Counted from the first letter of the stretch, positions 32,421-47,100 are shown. The stretch is 64,000 bases of DNA from Gordionus sp. m RMFG-2023 (GCF_954871325.1 NC_088776.1:59544954-59608953), one strand, 5' to 3'. The notes: generated by a model from the letters alone, not told the origin. A program made the numbers and translations.

Positions 32421-32941
32421 ATCGTATAAAGATGGATGCTTATATAAGATCCTTCACTTTGTCATTCTATTATTCATTCGGTGTAGGAATCTAACTCGAA
32501 ATAAAATAACAGAATGACAAAAAAGCGCGCCATAAATTCAAAATAATGAGATATAAACTTGGAATTTTACTTTTTTTAAAAAATCCACACACACACGCTA
32601 GATAAATTTTGGTAGTAAGATCTTGGATATCAACGTGCATTTGTTTGTGCTCAGAAAGGCGGAAGACCGTTAACGCCCCCTGGCCCAGCAACTATGTAAT
32701 CGTAAATAAGTATAAACATCATTAAATATAAAATTATGTTTAAAAAAGTGTGGAAGGTTAGGTCCTCAATTTAGAGAGTTTTTTTGGTGGGAAAAAAACC
32801 AACATTTATTTATATTGTTTTTTTTTAAACTTTTTTTTTATAGATATAATCTATCAATCAATAATTATTATAATCGATTATTTAAAAAAAAAAAAACTTG
32901 TTGTTTTTTTCCAGTTTCTTATGATTTTTGTCAATGTTTTG

Positions 32942-34489
32942 CAGAGTTGTTAAAAGATACTTTTTAACTGGATCTAGATACAGATACAGATACATAGTCT
33001 CAAAAGTTATCTAGATACAGATACAGATACAGCGTCTAAAAAGTTATCAAGATACAGATACAATTTTTAAATGTATCTGTATATAGATACATTTTTTTAT
33101 GCTCTTATAGGTTTGCATAAACCTAAATTAATATTATATTGTAAAAATTCATGAAATGAGCTAAAAATTTATTGACGCGATATAACATTTATCAGAATAT
33201 AACTAAAATTATAATTTTAATATAATATATGAAAATATATGATTAAATAATTATTAGATTTCAGTAATAAAATATTTTCAAAATTTTGATCATTTAGGCA
33301 TCCTCGTTTATCTGTGAAGACATTTTTAGCAACACTAAATAGTCTTTCCACAGGGGCGCTTGAAGGAATTGTAGTGTTATATTTAATAAATAACAATTTT
33401 ATATCAGTTCTTTAAAAATGCTAAAATCTCTACATTTATTTTTGAAAAAGTTATTTAAAATTTGTTGATTTAGAAATTATATCTGCTGTAGGGTACTGAA
33501 AAAAATCTGAAATTAAATTATTTTTTTTTTTGGCAGGTTATTTGCTTGCAGTCAGTTGATGACTTTGATAATTCACCAGCTAATCTTTGTATCAATTGTT
33601 TTCTTTTATAATGGCTGCATGCCATCTATAATAAAAGCAATAATTAAATCATCTAAAGTGCCTTGAGTTTAAGTCAAAGGTCTTTTAGCAAAAATATTAT
33701 TGGAGGATGAGCCTTGCCAATATTTTCTTTAGTAATTTATTTTCCTTCCCCTTTTTTATTTTTGTTAACAAGGTTGGATATTTTCTCTTAAAATTTTAAT
33801 TAGAATTTTAAATATATAATATCTATACCCTTATGTGCTTCACGATATTGCACGTTGAAGTCATACTGACGATATTTTTGTATTTTTAGGTAGACACGGG
33901 AAACCTTTTACCATCAGAGAATTAATTGTTTTCTTTGTTTTGAGATATTATTTTAAAATATGCTCAATTTGGCCATGGTAAAGCAATAGAACTTGTTGCT
34001 TCCTCTTCTTCATCGATATAGATCTAAATAAATATATAAACTTAAAAATTTAGTTATAAAATAAAATTTACCATTTCCATATTGTAATATTAAAATTTGT
34101 ATGGTTTATTGATAAACTAGGACATAATATTTAAATTAATGAATATTTATATATATTTTTTATATATAAGTTTTAATATTTTATGTATATATAATTCTTT
34201 ATTATAGTATTAATAAATATTAATATATAATATATTTATTTATTTCATAAGCTCATATGAAATAAAATAAATTTTACAGTCAAATATTTTTATTTATAAT
34301 AAAAAAAGGGGTATATAAAATGTATCTTAAAAAGTATCTAAAAACAGATACAGATACCTCTAAAAAAATATCTAGATACAGATACAGATACCTTTCTAAA
34401 AAATCTATCTTGATACAGATACAGATACTACATTTTTATATCTAGATACAGTATCTAGATACTTGTATCTAGATACTTTAACAACTCTG
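32942..34489 (-). mobile_element. hAT element, 1.55 kb, with transposase remnant
   Basis: Ends CAGAGTTGTTAAAAGATAC and GATACTTTAACAACTCTG, flanked by a perfect 8-bp duplication ATGTTTTG (32934-32941, 34490-34497). Subterminal GATACA repeats fill both ends. On the - strand at about 33370-33230 the hAT dimerisation domain is readable: SSAPVERLFSVAKNVFTDKR, then FENILLLKSNNYL. The remaining transposase was not readable as one frame. A miniature relative with the same ends sits at 50011-50166. Confidence 0.9.
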
Positions 34490-34497
34490 ATGTTTTG

Positions 34498-34869
34498 TAA
34501 AACATCTTTACTCCAAATTAATCATTAAGGCTCTGTAATCATCCGTCAAGTTCAGTTTGAATTTCTATAATTTCAATCATAACGGTAAATCGAATGAGTT
34601 GGCACCCGTCAGCAGACTTGATCGGAAAATGTGCTTAAGCGGGGTCGGGTAAATAGTTCCATATAATAAATTTTAGATATGTGGGATGATGAAAGAAAGC
34701 CTCATGTTGGCTAGAATTTTATTTTGGCACTATTTACCGACCAAATGTGCCGCGAACGGCGATTAGAAGTTTCAAAAAAACCCGCGAAACTTTTAAATTG
34801 AGCCAACTAATTCTCTTTTATTATAAATAATTTTTCATCCAATAATGGGAATCGATAATGAAAACTCAC
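34498..34869. other. Region just downstream of the last muscleblind exon
   Basis: No polyadenylation signal or further exon could be assigned with confidence. The phase-1 donor at 34870 implies that a further exon lies somewhere to the left, unless the read-through stop near 34837 is used. Confidence 0.35.
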
Positions 34870-35137
34870 ATGCCACCGGAATAAAATGGGGCTGAAATTG
34901 AATGGCACCAGGGTGGTGAATGTACTGGGTGGCGAATTGGTGATGCAAATGATGACTTTGATTCGTATGGGCTTGAATGTGATTATGACAGGGGTCAATT
35001 TGCCCGTGTTGTGAGTTTGTAGAGAGCTGGGCCGGACTGGCGTAAAATATTTGGGCGGGTGGGCTAACTGGGATAGGCGATTGGTAGTGCTGTAAGGTAG
35101 GGAGCGTCGGCCTTTTGGGTTGAGCCGGTTGAAAAGC
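34870..35137 (-). CDS. mbl: Probable muscleblind C-terminal exon
   Basis: After a strong pyrimidine tract and the acceptor CTTGCAAG, the phase-0 frame encodes [20 protein letters not shown] and a Q/H-rich run ending [13 protein letters not shown], with a donor CAT|GTGAGT in phase 1. Composition is like the linker exon at 52356-52865, and KRPTLP recalls MBNL KRPALE. Read-through of the donor would end at a stop near 34837, so this could also serve as a final exon. Linkage across 11.8 kb is inferred from strand, phase and composition. Confidence 0.55.
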
Positions 35138-38100
35138 CTTGCAAGGTGGGAGGGGGGAAAGAAAATTGTTTCGATAATGTCAATTCGATGATGGATGGAA
35201 AAAAATGTATCCATTTTTGATTAAGAAAAAGTTTTAAAAAAAATATGCAAAAAAGAGAATTCTTTGAAATTTATAAATACAAAATATAACTAAAACAATT
35301 TTTCATTCATTCACTCCTAAGGCTGCATTCATAGTAGAATGCGACGCGGCACAATTTAACAGCTGATAGATTTTTTAAAATCTGCTTATGAGATCAATTT
35401 AATCGGGATCCCCGCAAATAGTATGGATCCTGACGTCGACGCCTTCTATACACGAGCCTTAGGGAGTCGTATATGAAAAATGTAAATTGGCATTTTTACT
35501 AAAAATGCCAATTTAATAATCGATCAGCTGTTAAATCTGCCGAATCGGGTACCACCATGAATACAACCAATCTTCTAATATGGCTTTCCCAAACATTCTT
35601 ATAAAATTTATCGGATAATTGCCAGCAAAACTCACTCGGTTAGATGGTTAATATATAGAAAAGACCTGTAGATTTCGGTTCCCGTTCTAAATGGCTAAAA
35701 CAAAAATAGCTAAAAATTGGGAACATGGCTTATATCTCCTAGAAAATTTTTAAAGTAAATTTGAAATTAATATTAATAGATGCCAGGGGATTAAATACTT
35801 GTATTTAAATTGAAAATTTTAAAAAAATCGCTAAAATGGAAGAAATATCATCCAAATGTTCCCAATTTTTAGCGATTTAGAACCTATCCCGAAATGGTTT
35901 TGGGGTCTAACCCTAATTTGGGAAAAAGAATCAGTAATCTTAAAAGCCGCTTTCACAATTAGCGCCAATTGGGCGAAGCGAATTAGCTCTAACCATGAAT
36001 GAGGGGTTAAAATTCAGCGCGGGATTCTATTGGCCCGGATTTTTCAAATTTTTGAATAATCTTGGCTACATCTCGCAAAATTGTTTCAATGATAAATTCA
36101 AAAATATGAGCAGCAAAAATGAAATATGAAAAGCACTATTTTATACGATTCCCCCACTGGTAGTGTTGTTAAACGGCTCGTTTTGAGCCGATTTTTAAAA
36201 ACGGCTAACTCACTATTTCACCCAGAAAAATATAACTTAAGCCTGAGGATTTTGCTTGTAGAAGGAACCAAGGTTAGGACATCTATTAGAGAAATCTCAA
36301 GGCTTAGGCTATATTTTTCAAGCTAAAATATCGAGTTAGCCGTTCTTAAAAATCGGCTCAAAATGAGCCGTTTAACAACACTACCCACTGGAATATTTAT
36401 GTCATTTTAAAAAAATATCGGCTAAAAATCATTTTTTTTAAAAAAATAAAAATATTTTTTGCAAAGATAATGATTATTATTTTTTCGTTTAGCGAAAAAC
36501 ATTTACCGAAAAGTTATTCGACTAATCTTTGAGAGGGGTTCGAATACTATTGGCATAAAATTTGTAATTCCCATTTTGAATTTTTGTAAATGTTGTATTT
36601 ATTCCATATTAATTCAACCAAAAAAAGTCGATTCTCAACCCAACCCCCTTCGATTTTTTTAAAAATTTGCATGTTGGTATTATATATATACACTAACTAA
36701 TAAAAATGTAAAATTTTACTTTTCAAATCGCCTTACTTCATGGGATATGGCCATCTTTAGAAAGGCGGAAATTCCAAAATACACTATGTTTAATTTTAAA
36801 TATCTCAAAAAGTAATTAAGCTAAAGACATGATTTTAATTTTATTAAATAGCTCTTTATTATGATATAAAATTTATTTTATTGAAAAAAAAGTATATTAC
36901 CAAAAACCGGAAATAGGTATAAAATAAAAATTGCTCTTTTGTTTTCATTTAAATTTATTTTTACAGATTGACATAATATACTTCTTAATATTTGTACAAA
37001 ATCCTAGATTGGGAAGAATACTGGGCCAAAAATTATTACGCTTTAAATATAAGTAGTATGGCTTAAATCCTATATTATACTAATTGTATAGTAATTTACG
37101 AAACAAATAAAAAGAAAATTCGTTTGAGATCGGGCCGGATATATTTTTTTATAAATCTTTCTGGCCGTGCTAGAAAAATTAGGCCCTAGGCAGATCACTA
37201 GTAGACATTGTGTCATATTTGGCACATAAGTTTAGATATTTTATTTTAGAAGGAAAATAATTGTAAAAATATTTATAACTTTCCAATTAATATTCTAATA
37301 AACATATTAATTAAATAATCTAATGAATTAGAATAAAATTTGACTTTCATTTTTCCTTCCCTTTTGCTAACAAATATATAATTAATTCTCGCATAATTAT
37401 ATAAGTCAATAGGAGTTATTATATGATTTTCATGAGGACGTTGCAGGCTTGCTCTAGACGCCAACCTCTTAGTAATTCCCCCTAAACTATCGCAAGGAGT
37501 TTTGCCATGTGCAGTTGCAAAAAATGCCATTCTGCCTTGATCCCAAAATCATTATAGAGGTTTACAAAGTGTTTTTGTTTTTATACTGGGTAACAGCTCC
37601 ATCAGAAAAGTAAAATATTATTGAAATCTTATAAAATCTTTCTTTCAAGAATAGAATTAATTTTATTTGAAATAAGTGAAAGGAACAACAAGTATTGTGT
37701 TTGAGACAATCAGATATAATCACGTATCTTAAATGTTTGATGATATCGCCTTCGCGGTAATAAATCATAAATGGATGAAGTGTTGCCTGATTATTAGTCC
37801 AATGTAACCTTGAGCGTAATCTTGAACTACAAAAGCGTAGTTCTCTGCAAAATGGGATATTATTAGTTATTCCCCATCCTTCAAATTCGATTTTAATGAC
37901 TTAAAAAATGAATATTGTTCCGAAGAAATAAATACTCCACAAATTTGTTGGCGGACTTTGTTAAAGTTTCGAGTGTAGTACGGTCAACTGCCAACCATTG
38001 TTTAAATGTTATATAATAAATGGTATTATTATCAAACAATAAGTGTGGTCATTCTTTAAGTTCCAAAGTGCCGGTACACATTTAGCATTTCCTTAAGTAA

Positions 38101-41100
38101 CAGCAAGGCTGGGGTGGATTGCATAGACTTTGTGCAATGTAATGTTTATAATCTTTTAAGGGAGGAAATGGAAAGTTATGCTTTTACCACATCATTAACT
38201 CACAGAGTTGCTATGTCAAAAAATCTCGAATTTAAGAAGAAATTTGGGACGAATATAATCTTTAGGTTGGGTTGAAGAGATTAATGAGCTCACTTTTTAT
38301 AATCATAGTTGTTACTTTATTGCTTATTTTAAGGTGTTTTGCGTTATATTTAAAATACAATACAATTTGGTAAATGTTGTTTTGAGTTTTTTAACATCTA
38401 AAAAATGCAAAATAATAAGATCTTTTAGGATTTTAGTTTTATTGCTATTATTCACTTATATTGTCCACTTTAAAAAAAAAAATTATTCCATATTTGGTAG
38501 GATTTAAGCCATACTACTTATATTCAAAGTGTAATAACCATTGACCCAGTACTCGCTCCAATCTAGGATTTTGTACAAATATTAAGAAGTATAATGTCTA
38601 TCTGTAAAAAAAAATTAAAAGGAAAAAAAGAGCAATTTTTATTTTATAGCCATTTCCGGTTTTTGGTAATAGACTTTTTTCAATAAAATAAATTTTATAT
38701 CATAATAAAGAACTATTCTAGAGCTATTTAATAAAATTTAAATCGTGTCTTTAGCTTAATTACTTTTTGAGATATTTAAAATTAAATATAGTGTATTTTG
38801 GAATTTCCGCGTTTCTAAAGATGGCCATATCTCACGAAGTAGGCTGAGTTGAGAATTATAATTTTATATTTTTACTAATTAATGTATATACTACCATCAT
38901 ACAAATTTTTAAAAAAAATCGAAGGGGGTGGGGTTGAATCTTCAGTTGATTTGATATGGAATACAACAAATATATTTTCGAAACTCTGATAAAAAGTATC
39001 GGGCGATACAAATAGATAAATCTGTGCATACCTTGGTTAAATTATAATCATAATAATATGAAATATATTTTCGCAATCTTTTTTAATAAGAAAAGTTACT
39101 ATCTATCATATATTAATTCATATTATTGCGGGTTGCAACGATATATCGATGTCGATATTCGCGTTTTTGGAAAATGTCGGATATGCAAGATATTTTTTTA
39201 AAAAAAACCTGATACCTATTTTATTATTTTTTGGAATATTAATTTATTTTTAATAAAATGTTTTTTCATTCCTTTTAGAAACTAGGCTAACAATTCAGTT
39301 ATTAATACATCGAAGTCAGATGTACTCGATCTCATTGGCTGTTAGTAAATGTCTTTCAATAGCGGACCTCAATTTGGGCACACTTTTGAAATCAGCTGTA
39401 TTCGATCTCATTGGCTGTTAGTAGATGTCTTTCAATAGCGGACTTCAATTTAGGCACACTTTTTAATGCATCATAATAAAAGAATCGTTGGTTTAACGTC
39501 ATTGAATATTGTTGAAGAGGGGGAATTTTAGTTATCTCGCAAAGAGAAAAAAATGTTAAAACTTATTATAATTAATCTTTAAACCACATTTTCTTGGGAG
39601 GAAATTTGACGCGATAATTAGACATCAGGGAGTTGAGATATATTTTTAAATGGTTTTTAATAAAATAATAGCGCGTCAAATCTGGCAGGTCGCGTGATTG
39701 TAAATAGACGAATAGAAATTTAAATAAATCAGCTGTTGTAACGGCGATTTCCTCGAGGTGGGCCATAATCGATTATTTTTTTTACCAATCGACAAATAAA
39801 TTTACTCAAGATGCGATTTTTAAAAAATTGCAAAAAAAAACAAACTAATTTGATATTAAGAGACGTAAGGTTCCCCTTCTTTCGCCTAAATCAAAAATTT
39901 GACATGATTGGCAGAGCAACCTGAATCTGCGAGTCAAAGGTCGTAACTAAATGTTGTTAAACGGCTAAACCAATATCTTAACCATACAATATAACGCGAG
40001 CCTGAAGATTTTGCTTATAGATGGGCACTAATGTCTAGACATCCTATTAGCAAAATCTCTAAGCTTAGGCGATATTTTTCTAGCTAAAATATCGAGTTAG
40101 CCGTATTTAAAGATCGGCTCAAAACGAGTCGTTTAGTAACACTAGTCAGAACTAAATGTTGTTAAAAAGGTTATCCCAAATATCTTAACCAAAAAATATG
40201 ACGCAAGCCTTAAAAATGTTTGATCACAGATGGGCAGGAAGATGTGGAACATCTGTTAACAAAATCTCGAAGCCCGCGTAATATATCTTGGATCGAATCA
40301 TAATTTAGAATGGGCAGAATCGACTCAATTACCCTTAAAAATTTGCTTATTTAAGTAGTGTGGTAAAAACGAAATGGGATTTTGCCAAACTTCAAATTAA
40401 GATTTCGGTCAAAATAATAGTTACGGGAGCCTCGAGATTTAATTGATAGATGTCTAAACCTTTCTGTCATTCTAATGAGAGAAAAAAAAATATCCGGGCT
40501 TTGCGAAAAATACATCATTTAAAGTTTCGTATGGGTTTATTAATTAATAAATGTATTTTAAAAAAAAGGATCGGTCAATGGTGGAGAACCTTGTTTATCA
40601 TAAAAAAAATTCTTACCCTTGTACGATGACATAATGCACGCAAAAAATAAGAAACATGACAAATCCTCACCCCCTTTTTCCGCATCCCTACAAGTGGCAA
40701 CAGGATCGATCTAAACAATTTGACTTACAATTTATGATCTTACATCCCTTAACGATTCGGATAGCAGCATGGTAGTAAGATTTGTATAAACCTATAAGAA
40801 TTTCATAAGATTCGCATCTAAATTTAGCCCTTTTTTTGTAACAATTCCGTTTAGTGTTGTTAAAAGGGTCGAGTTGAGCAGCTGTTTAAAAACGACTAAC
40901 TCAATATTCTAGCCAGAAAAATGTTATCGAGATTTCGTTTACAGATGTCCAAACTTCTCTACCATCTATGAGCAAAATCGCCAGACTTGCCTTAATATTT
41001 TTCTGGATAAAATATTGATTTCGCCCCGTTTTTAAAAATGGGATCGGATAGAGAACACGAATTCCGCGCAACGATACCAATGAGTTAAAATATAAATAAC

Positions 41101-44100
41101 ATAGTATATATTATTATTATTTTAACTACTTACTTAAATATTGCATATTACATAAATTTTAATCCAATAAAAAAAAATAGGATATTTAAATTCACGCATA
41201 AATTAAAAGTTCTGTGGGAAAAAAAAATATTTGAGGATAATATTTGAAATTTTAATATAATATCAAAGTTTCCGATTTCGTTATACGTTAAAATGCAAAT
41301 TTTTATAGAAATTTATTGTTCTATCTGCGCCTAGCTTGCTTTAGAGATTTAATGAGATCAAAATACTCTCGTGTTCATTTAGGAATACATTAAGATGGCC
41401 CAATCAAAAAAATAATATCAATTTTTGACTATGTGGACTAATTTTTCTCTTATTATTTCTCATATTTTTGACAAAAAATCATGATAAAGGGAAGAAAAAT
41501 ATGAGTATGACCATGATAAATTGCATAATTCAATGCTCGTGGAAAGTATAAAAGTTTGCAACGAAAGGATATGATGATGATTCAATATTTTTTATTTATT
41601 ATAAATTGTGCATGTAAACTTTATTATAATAAGAAAACGAATGCTTTGCAAAATAAAACAAGGATATCCTCAAATTATATTTGGTCCAATAGTCTACGTT
41701 AGAGGTCTGCAATGGGCGGGTTTTTAACCCACAAGCCTGCCTGCCCATCATTTATAAAAAAAATTTAACCCACGCCATCCATTTTTTATAAAAATCTAAT
41801 TTTTAAAAAAATGTTCAGTATCGGCGCTTACACCCCTATAAAAAAAAGCTTTATAATTTAGGAAATTTCTAAATTAAATGCTTAAAAAAATAACATTTAA
41901 TTTAAATTACGGATAAGGAATTTATTTAATCTAATAAAATATTTAGGTAAAAAATAATATGAATAAAAAAATTAATATTTATTATTTCTAATTATAAATG
42001 CAAAAATAATAATGAATCCAGATTTTCTGGCCAAGCACGTTCTTCTTTATCCTAAAAAACTTCCAGCAATGCTAATTCCTCGTTCAGAAGAAACACTGGT
42101 TGCTGGAATTCCCAATATTTTTCTAGCTAATCTTGATAGCTTTGATATATCTTTTTCCTTTCGTTTCCACCAAAGTAGGCTATCCGATTGAAGTATATCC
42201 CCTTCCTCAAGTGAGATATTTAAATAAAAAGTGAAACTATTAAATAAATTTTAGAAAAGTAATTTGAATTAATTTTTTTATAAATTGTAAACTTAAACTA
42301 AACTAAAATTAGCCTAAAATTTTGCTAATTTATATCGAAACTCGTTACTTTAAAAATTAAATATTTTGTTTTGTCATCAGGTAAGGTGCTCTCCTCTGTA
42401 ACAATCACATCTTCCCATCTGTTGTTAGTTCAAATTTGACGAGGAAGTTATATATTTCAAACATTGCATTTATAATTAAATACCTTTATTCGAATTCTCT
42501 TTGCTTTTGGGAAAGTCAGATGTTTAACCACGTTGATGTTATATTCTTCCATGCAAGTCAAATTCAACCTCAATTATCGGAAATTTGGTATAAAAATGTT
42601 GAAATTTAATGGAGCAATCTTTAACCAGGCCGCCCTGGCGACCATTCTTTAAAAAATTTTAACCCGCATACCCACTTAGATGGGCGGGCGGGCGAAAAAG
42701 CCCGCCCAACGCAGACCTCGTCTACGCTGCACCGACACAAAAGTTTACAACTTTTCCCGACCAAATATTAGAGTGCCATCTATTTTATATTGGCCTTAAT
42801 CGGCTAAAGCTCCACTCAGACCTTACCTTGCGCGCCAATGATAGCGTATGCTACAGATCATATACATAAATTAGACAATTTTGAGAATTTTTTTATAGGC
42901 TTAGCAAATAGTTATCATATTGTTCATTAATATACATATTTTTCTATTATCTCTTACATTACAATTACATCTGACAGTTTTTTGAACTATATCCTATAAA
43001 AGAAAGATCTTTAGTTTTATATACATAAGACAAAAATAAAGGAGAGTGAATTGTATTCTTTCGTGTATCTTCATGGGTCGAATTAAAGATAATTTTTAAT
43101 CAAATAAGAGTTTTTTTGGGGGATGGTTTTATTCTTCCTTCTTTCCCCTTTTTCTATTCCTCTTTTTTTCCATTCCCTTTAAGCTTGCATATAATATATA
43201 ACATGACCGGTTTTAGTTAGGCCCCTTCCTACTTATTATATTTAAGTTACAAGGTTTTTTGACATCCTTGAATTATACAGAGATGGACTTCTGCATGAGT
43301 CGCGCTCGCGCATTAATGGGCATGTCCTAAAAACAACGCGCTAGGATAAGATATTTACTAATTTTGCTATTAAGTCTAGCGATTCCTTCGTTCCCTAGTG
43401 ATTACTAATGCCAAAATTTATTTGGACGAAAATATTCTAGATCACTTATGAGGCCTTTATTTTTTTTGAAGAAAATATCTGATTAAAACGTGATTTTGGC
43501 AATAATAGGGTCGAAATACCTGAAATCCATAAGGGATTACTAGAATTTAAAAAATTAATATACCACATTTGAAATAACTTCCAAAAACAGTAATAAAATC
43601 TCAGCAAAATCTTTTTCATTTTTAAATATAACTAAAAAAAATATTAAAAAACAAAAAAAAAGTGTCTACTTTGTGTTGTATTTCCTTCATTTTCGGTTTA
43701 ACACATTTATCAGTAAATTCGGTTTTACTAGCTTTTAAATTTTGTTAAAGGGATTACCCCTCATTGGCGGTAAGCGCGAATTCGCGACGAATAATAAAAA
43801 CGATCCGTTTCAACAAAATCAAGGGTTAGCGATTTTTTATGAAATATCTAGCTTTATATGTCATATGGATTTTAATTTTGGATCAAATAAGTATGCGAGT
43901 AAAAATCAAGGTTACCAACGGGGTTAAATCAGGCCAAAACGGGCCGATGGCCCGCAAAGAGGTAAGGGTGGGCGCAGCCCCCTATATAAAAATAGCCTTT
44001 CTCTCTCAGTTCAAAACTTTTTACCTGGCAACTCCTGTTCACAAGAATATCAATATTCCTTGTTTGAAAGAGAGCGCGATAATATAAATGTTCAATAAGA

Positions 44101-47100
44101 GTCCGTGTATTCCTTAGCAACCTACTAAACAACTCTAAAATTTTTTTTAATAATAATAGCCCATGCGCATTTTCTTCGAATAAACGAATCTTAAACTATC
44201 TGTCCAAGTCTATTCCCTACATTAAAAAAAAGTTGCCATTTTGATTTCGCTAATCTTTATTTGAGCGGGAAAAATTTATTTAAAAAATTGCTTATTTCAA
44301 TTGGCCTCCAGAAGCTGTAATATCGTGATGGTCTCCTCAACATTTTGCTAAGTCACGCTAATGGGCAACGGTTCAGTTATCGTAATAAAAAAAATTTAAT
44401 ATTTTATCCTTAATGCAAGCCGTTTCGTGTAAAATTTTAATTATTATAATTTATCGGTTTTAGTTTAGTCCTGCGCAAACTCCTATCCTTTTTTTTAGCC
44501 TGAACCAAGCCCGAAATATTTATTAATTTTTAAGCCCGGCAGGGAACTTTTATTTTAAACCCAAGCCCGACCTGGAATATTCGATTTAAAACGAGAGTAA
44601 AAATTAAAAATCACTGCTTTGTGTACATTCAAAAAAAAATTGGGGGGTAAGAAGGGGTAGGTGGTGGGGCCCACCCCATTTCTAAAATCATATGTTCGTT
44701 CATTTCATTAGAGTTCAAAAAATATGTTATAGCAAATATAAATTAGCTTATTTGAAGTTTTAGAGGCCCTTTATAATAATATTTCGAAATTTTATTTCTT
44801 TTTTTAACTATAAAACTACCTTATTGTTAAAACAACACGTCCAGTAAGCATTAAAAAAAAAAAGAATAAATCACAGCTGTTTAAATAATAAAATATTTTT
44901 TAAAAAAAAACAAGGTTTATTTGGAAGAAAAAAAAAGGCCAGATTGCGTAATATGTAATATTGTAATCAATAACTCCTCAAGGGCATAAATATTGTATTT
45001 TAAATAATTTTAATTAAATATATAGTTAGAACCACAATTTATTTCTTCAAGGAGGAAAAAAACTTAGCGGGAGGGATTATCGGGAAAGTTCTCGGGCAAG
45101 AGATGTAATAGGCATGGGTAAGTGGAAAATATGGGAGATAAAAAATGAGACACTTAAAAACGCTGAGATAATCTAGTCACAAACCTGGTCGAGATTAAGT
45201 TCATGTTTATTAAATTTATAATAGTTGATAAACTAACAAACGGGAATTCAAGTTCGGACCTAAACGAATCCTATAGAGATGCAAACCTTGGGAAGGGTAA
45301 TAATGGACATGGGGAATTGGAATGCGAAGGACGCCATCTTTAAATAAATGATTAAACAACACGTATTCGCGCCAGAAAAAGTGATTCATATTTAATCGAA
45401 ATTTTAAAAATATTTTTAATAAGGACTGGTTTATGGTAAACGCGAAATATTTCGATGTCACTTTCGCGATGCGTAATTTACAAAATACATGTTAAATTAT
45501 ACGGCTATGCTATCGTTTAGCGATATCGCGCTTACCATAATATAGGCCTAAGGGTCGCATGCAGGCCAAAATTCTGCCACCCCCCCCCCCCAATATTTTG
45601 TCGTAATCTTAAAAAAAAGTGCTTAATAAAAAAAAGTAATTATATTTTGTTTATACCAATGATATACAAGAATAACCTAGATTGACGATGCATTCATTCA
45701 AAGTGCTCATCAATGAGAACAGCTGAAAACGCCATTTTGATTTCCCATATAACGGCCAACTTATTCCCATGTCTGACGAGATAGTTAAAATAGTACTTTT
45801 TAACAGCTGATTTGCATTCAACGACGTTTTCAAATGCATCATTGATGAATGCATCGTCAGTCTAGGTATTATTACATGTCATGTCATTGATTCATACATA
45901 ATGTAAATTATGAGGTAACAGGTAAAAAAATTAAATAAGCATAACACTTTAAGTTAAAGAAGAGAAATATATATAATAATTAGCCAATTTCGTATTTTTT
46001 TCTTTAACAAAAAAGCATTATAAATAAATAAGACAATTCTTTTTTTTTTGAAAACAAAGTAGAATTAATTATATTATATATATTTTTTTTTTGCCCAAAG
46101 CTATTCTTGAAATGAGGAGATTCAAATTTATAATGCTATAAAGAAAAGCTAATAAAGACCTTTTCAAGGGTTGAGGCCAAAGTCTTTTATTTTTATTTAT
46201 TTGTAGTTTGGATGGGTAGTGTATAAATAGCGAGAAATCATTTATATTTCTTTTTATGAAATGTTTATTTTGACTTTGGACGCACCCCTTAAAGGTGTAA
46301 AAATATAATATAAAATAATGTATATAATAAAACAACAAAATTTTTAAAAGCGCATTCAAAAAAATAAAATATAAAAGCCGGATTTAAAGCCTCCATAGCA
46401 ACCGCGATTTGCACAAAGCGATGCGAAATTAATCGCTATAATCGGCATAATTTATAAATACGTAGCGAAATGATGAAGATCGCGACAGCTGTTTTACGTA
46501 ATATTTCAAAAAAAAGGATCACAACAGTGGGGAATCAGCTGTGATTTCGCATGGCTTAAGCAAATGGCGCTTACTATAAATAGAGCGTTAGCCTCTCGAT
46601 AAATCATTTAAATTTAGAACAAGGCTCAATATAGTTCCTCGAGAAATATAAAAACCTATCCAGAAGCAGGCAATTTTTTTTTATATAAAGCAAACAAAAA
46701 AAGAGAAGTAAATAAATTGAGAAAGGAAATATATGTGCTTAAATTTAAAACAAATATTTGAACAAAAAAAAAGACACTTGCATTATTAGAATACTAAGTA
46801 CTTTAATGTAAGCTTGAAGAAATTTTTTTGTTTTAAGTGGTTAAAAAAAATGTAAAAAGATAAAAATAAATAAACGACATAACAAAACGTAGTACCAAAT
46901 AATTGGAAGCGGATGCGATTAAATTAGCGGCGGCAGGCCTTCCCAAATAAATTTCTGGCTTAGCGTTAACGGGCGTCAAAACACCGCTAGCATCACAGTA
47001 ATAGTAGCAGGGGAAGCCATTACCATTCTCCCCACTCATGCTAGACATACTATTATTTATCATCAAGCTAGGCGGAATATGAGACGGTCGTTGATTTAAG

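Larger units (their letters stand above)
35138..46895 (-). other. mbl: Putative 11.8-kb muscleblind intron
   Basis: It contains at least six transposons or MITEs (35321, 36161, 36591, 39952, 40851, 41700 starts), a 76-bp tandem duplication and two GC-rich patches (43740-43990, 45230-45390). No host exon was recognised inside. Confidence 0.5.

Noticed and set aside
34807-35214. 135-codon - strand open frame ([15 protein letters not shown]...)
   Set aside because: Frame-shifted relative to the Q/H/P-rich muscleblind-like exon, which has the splice sites and composition.
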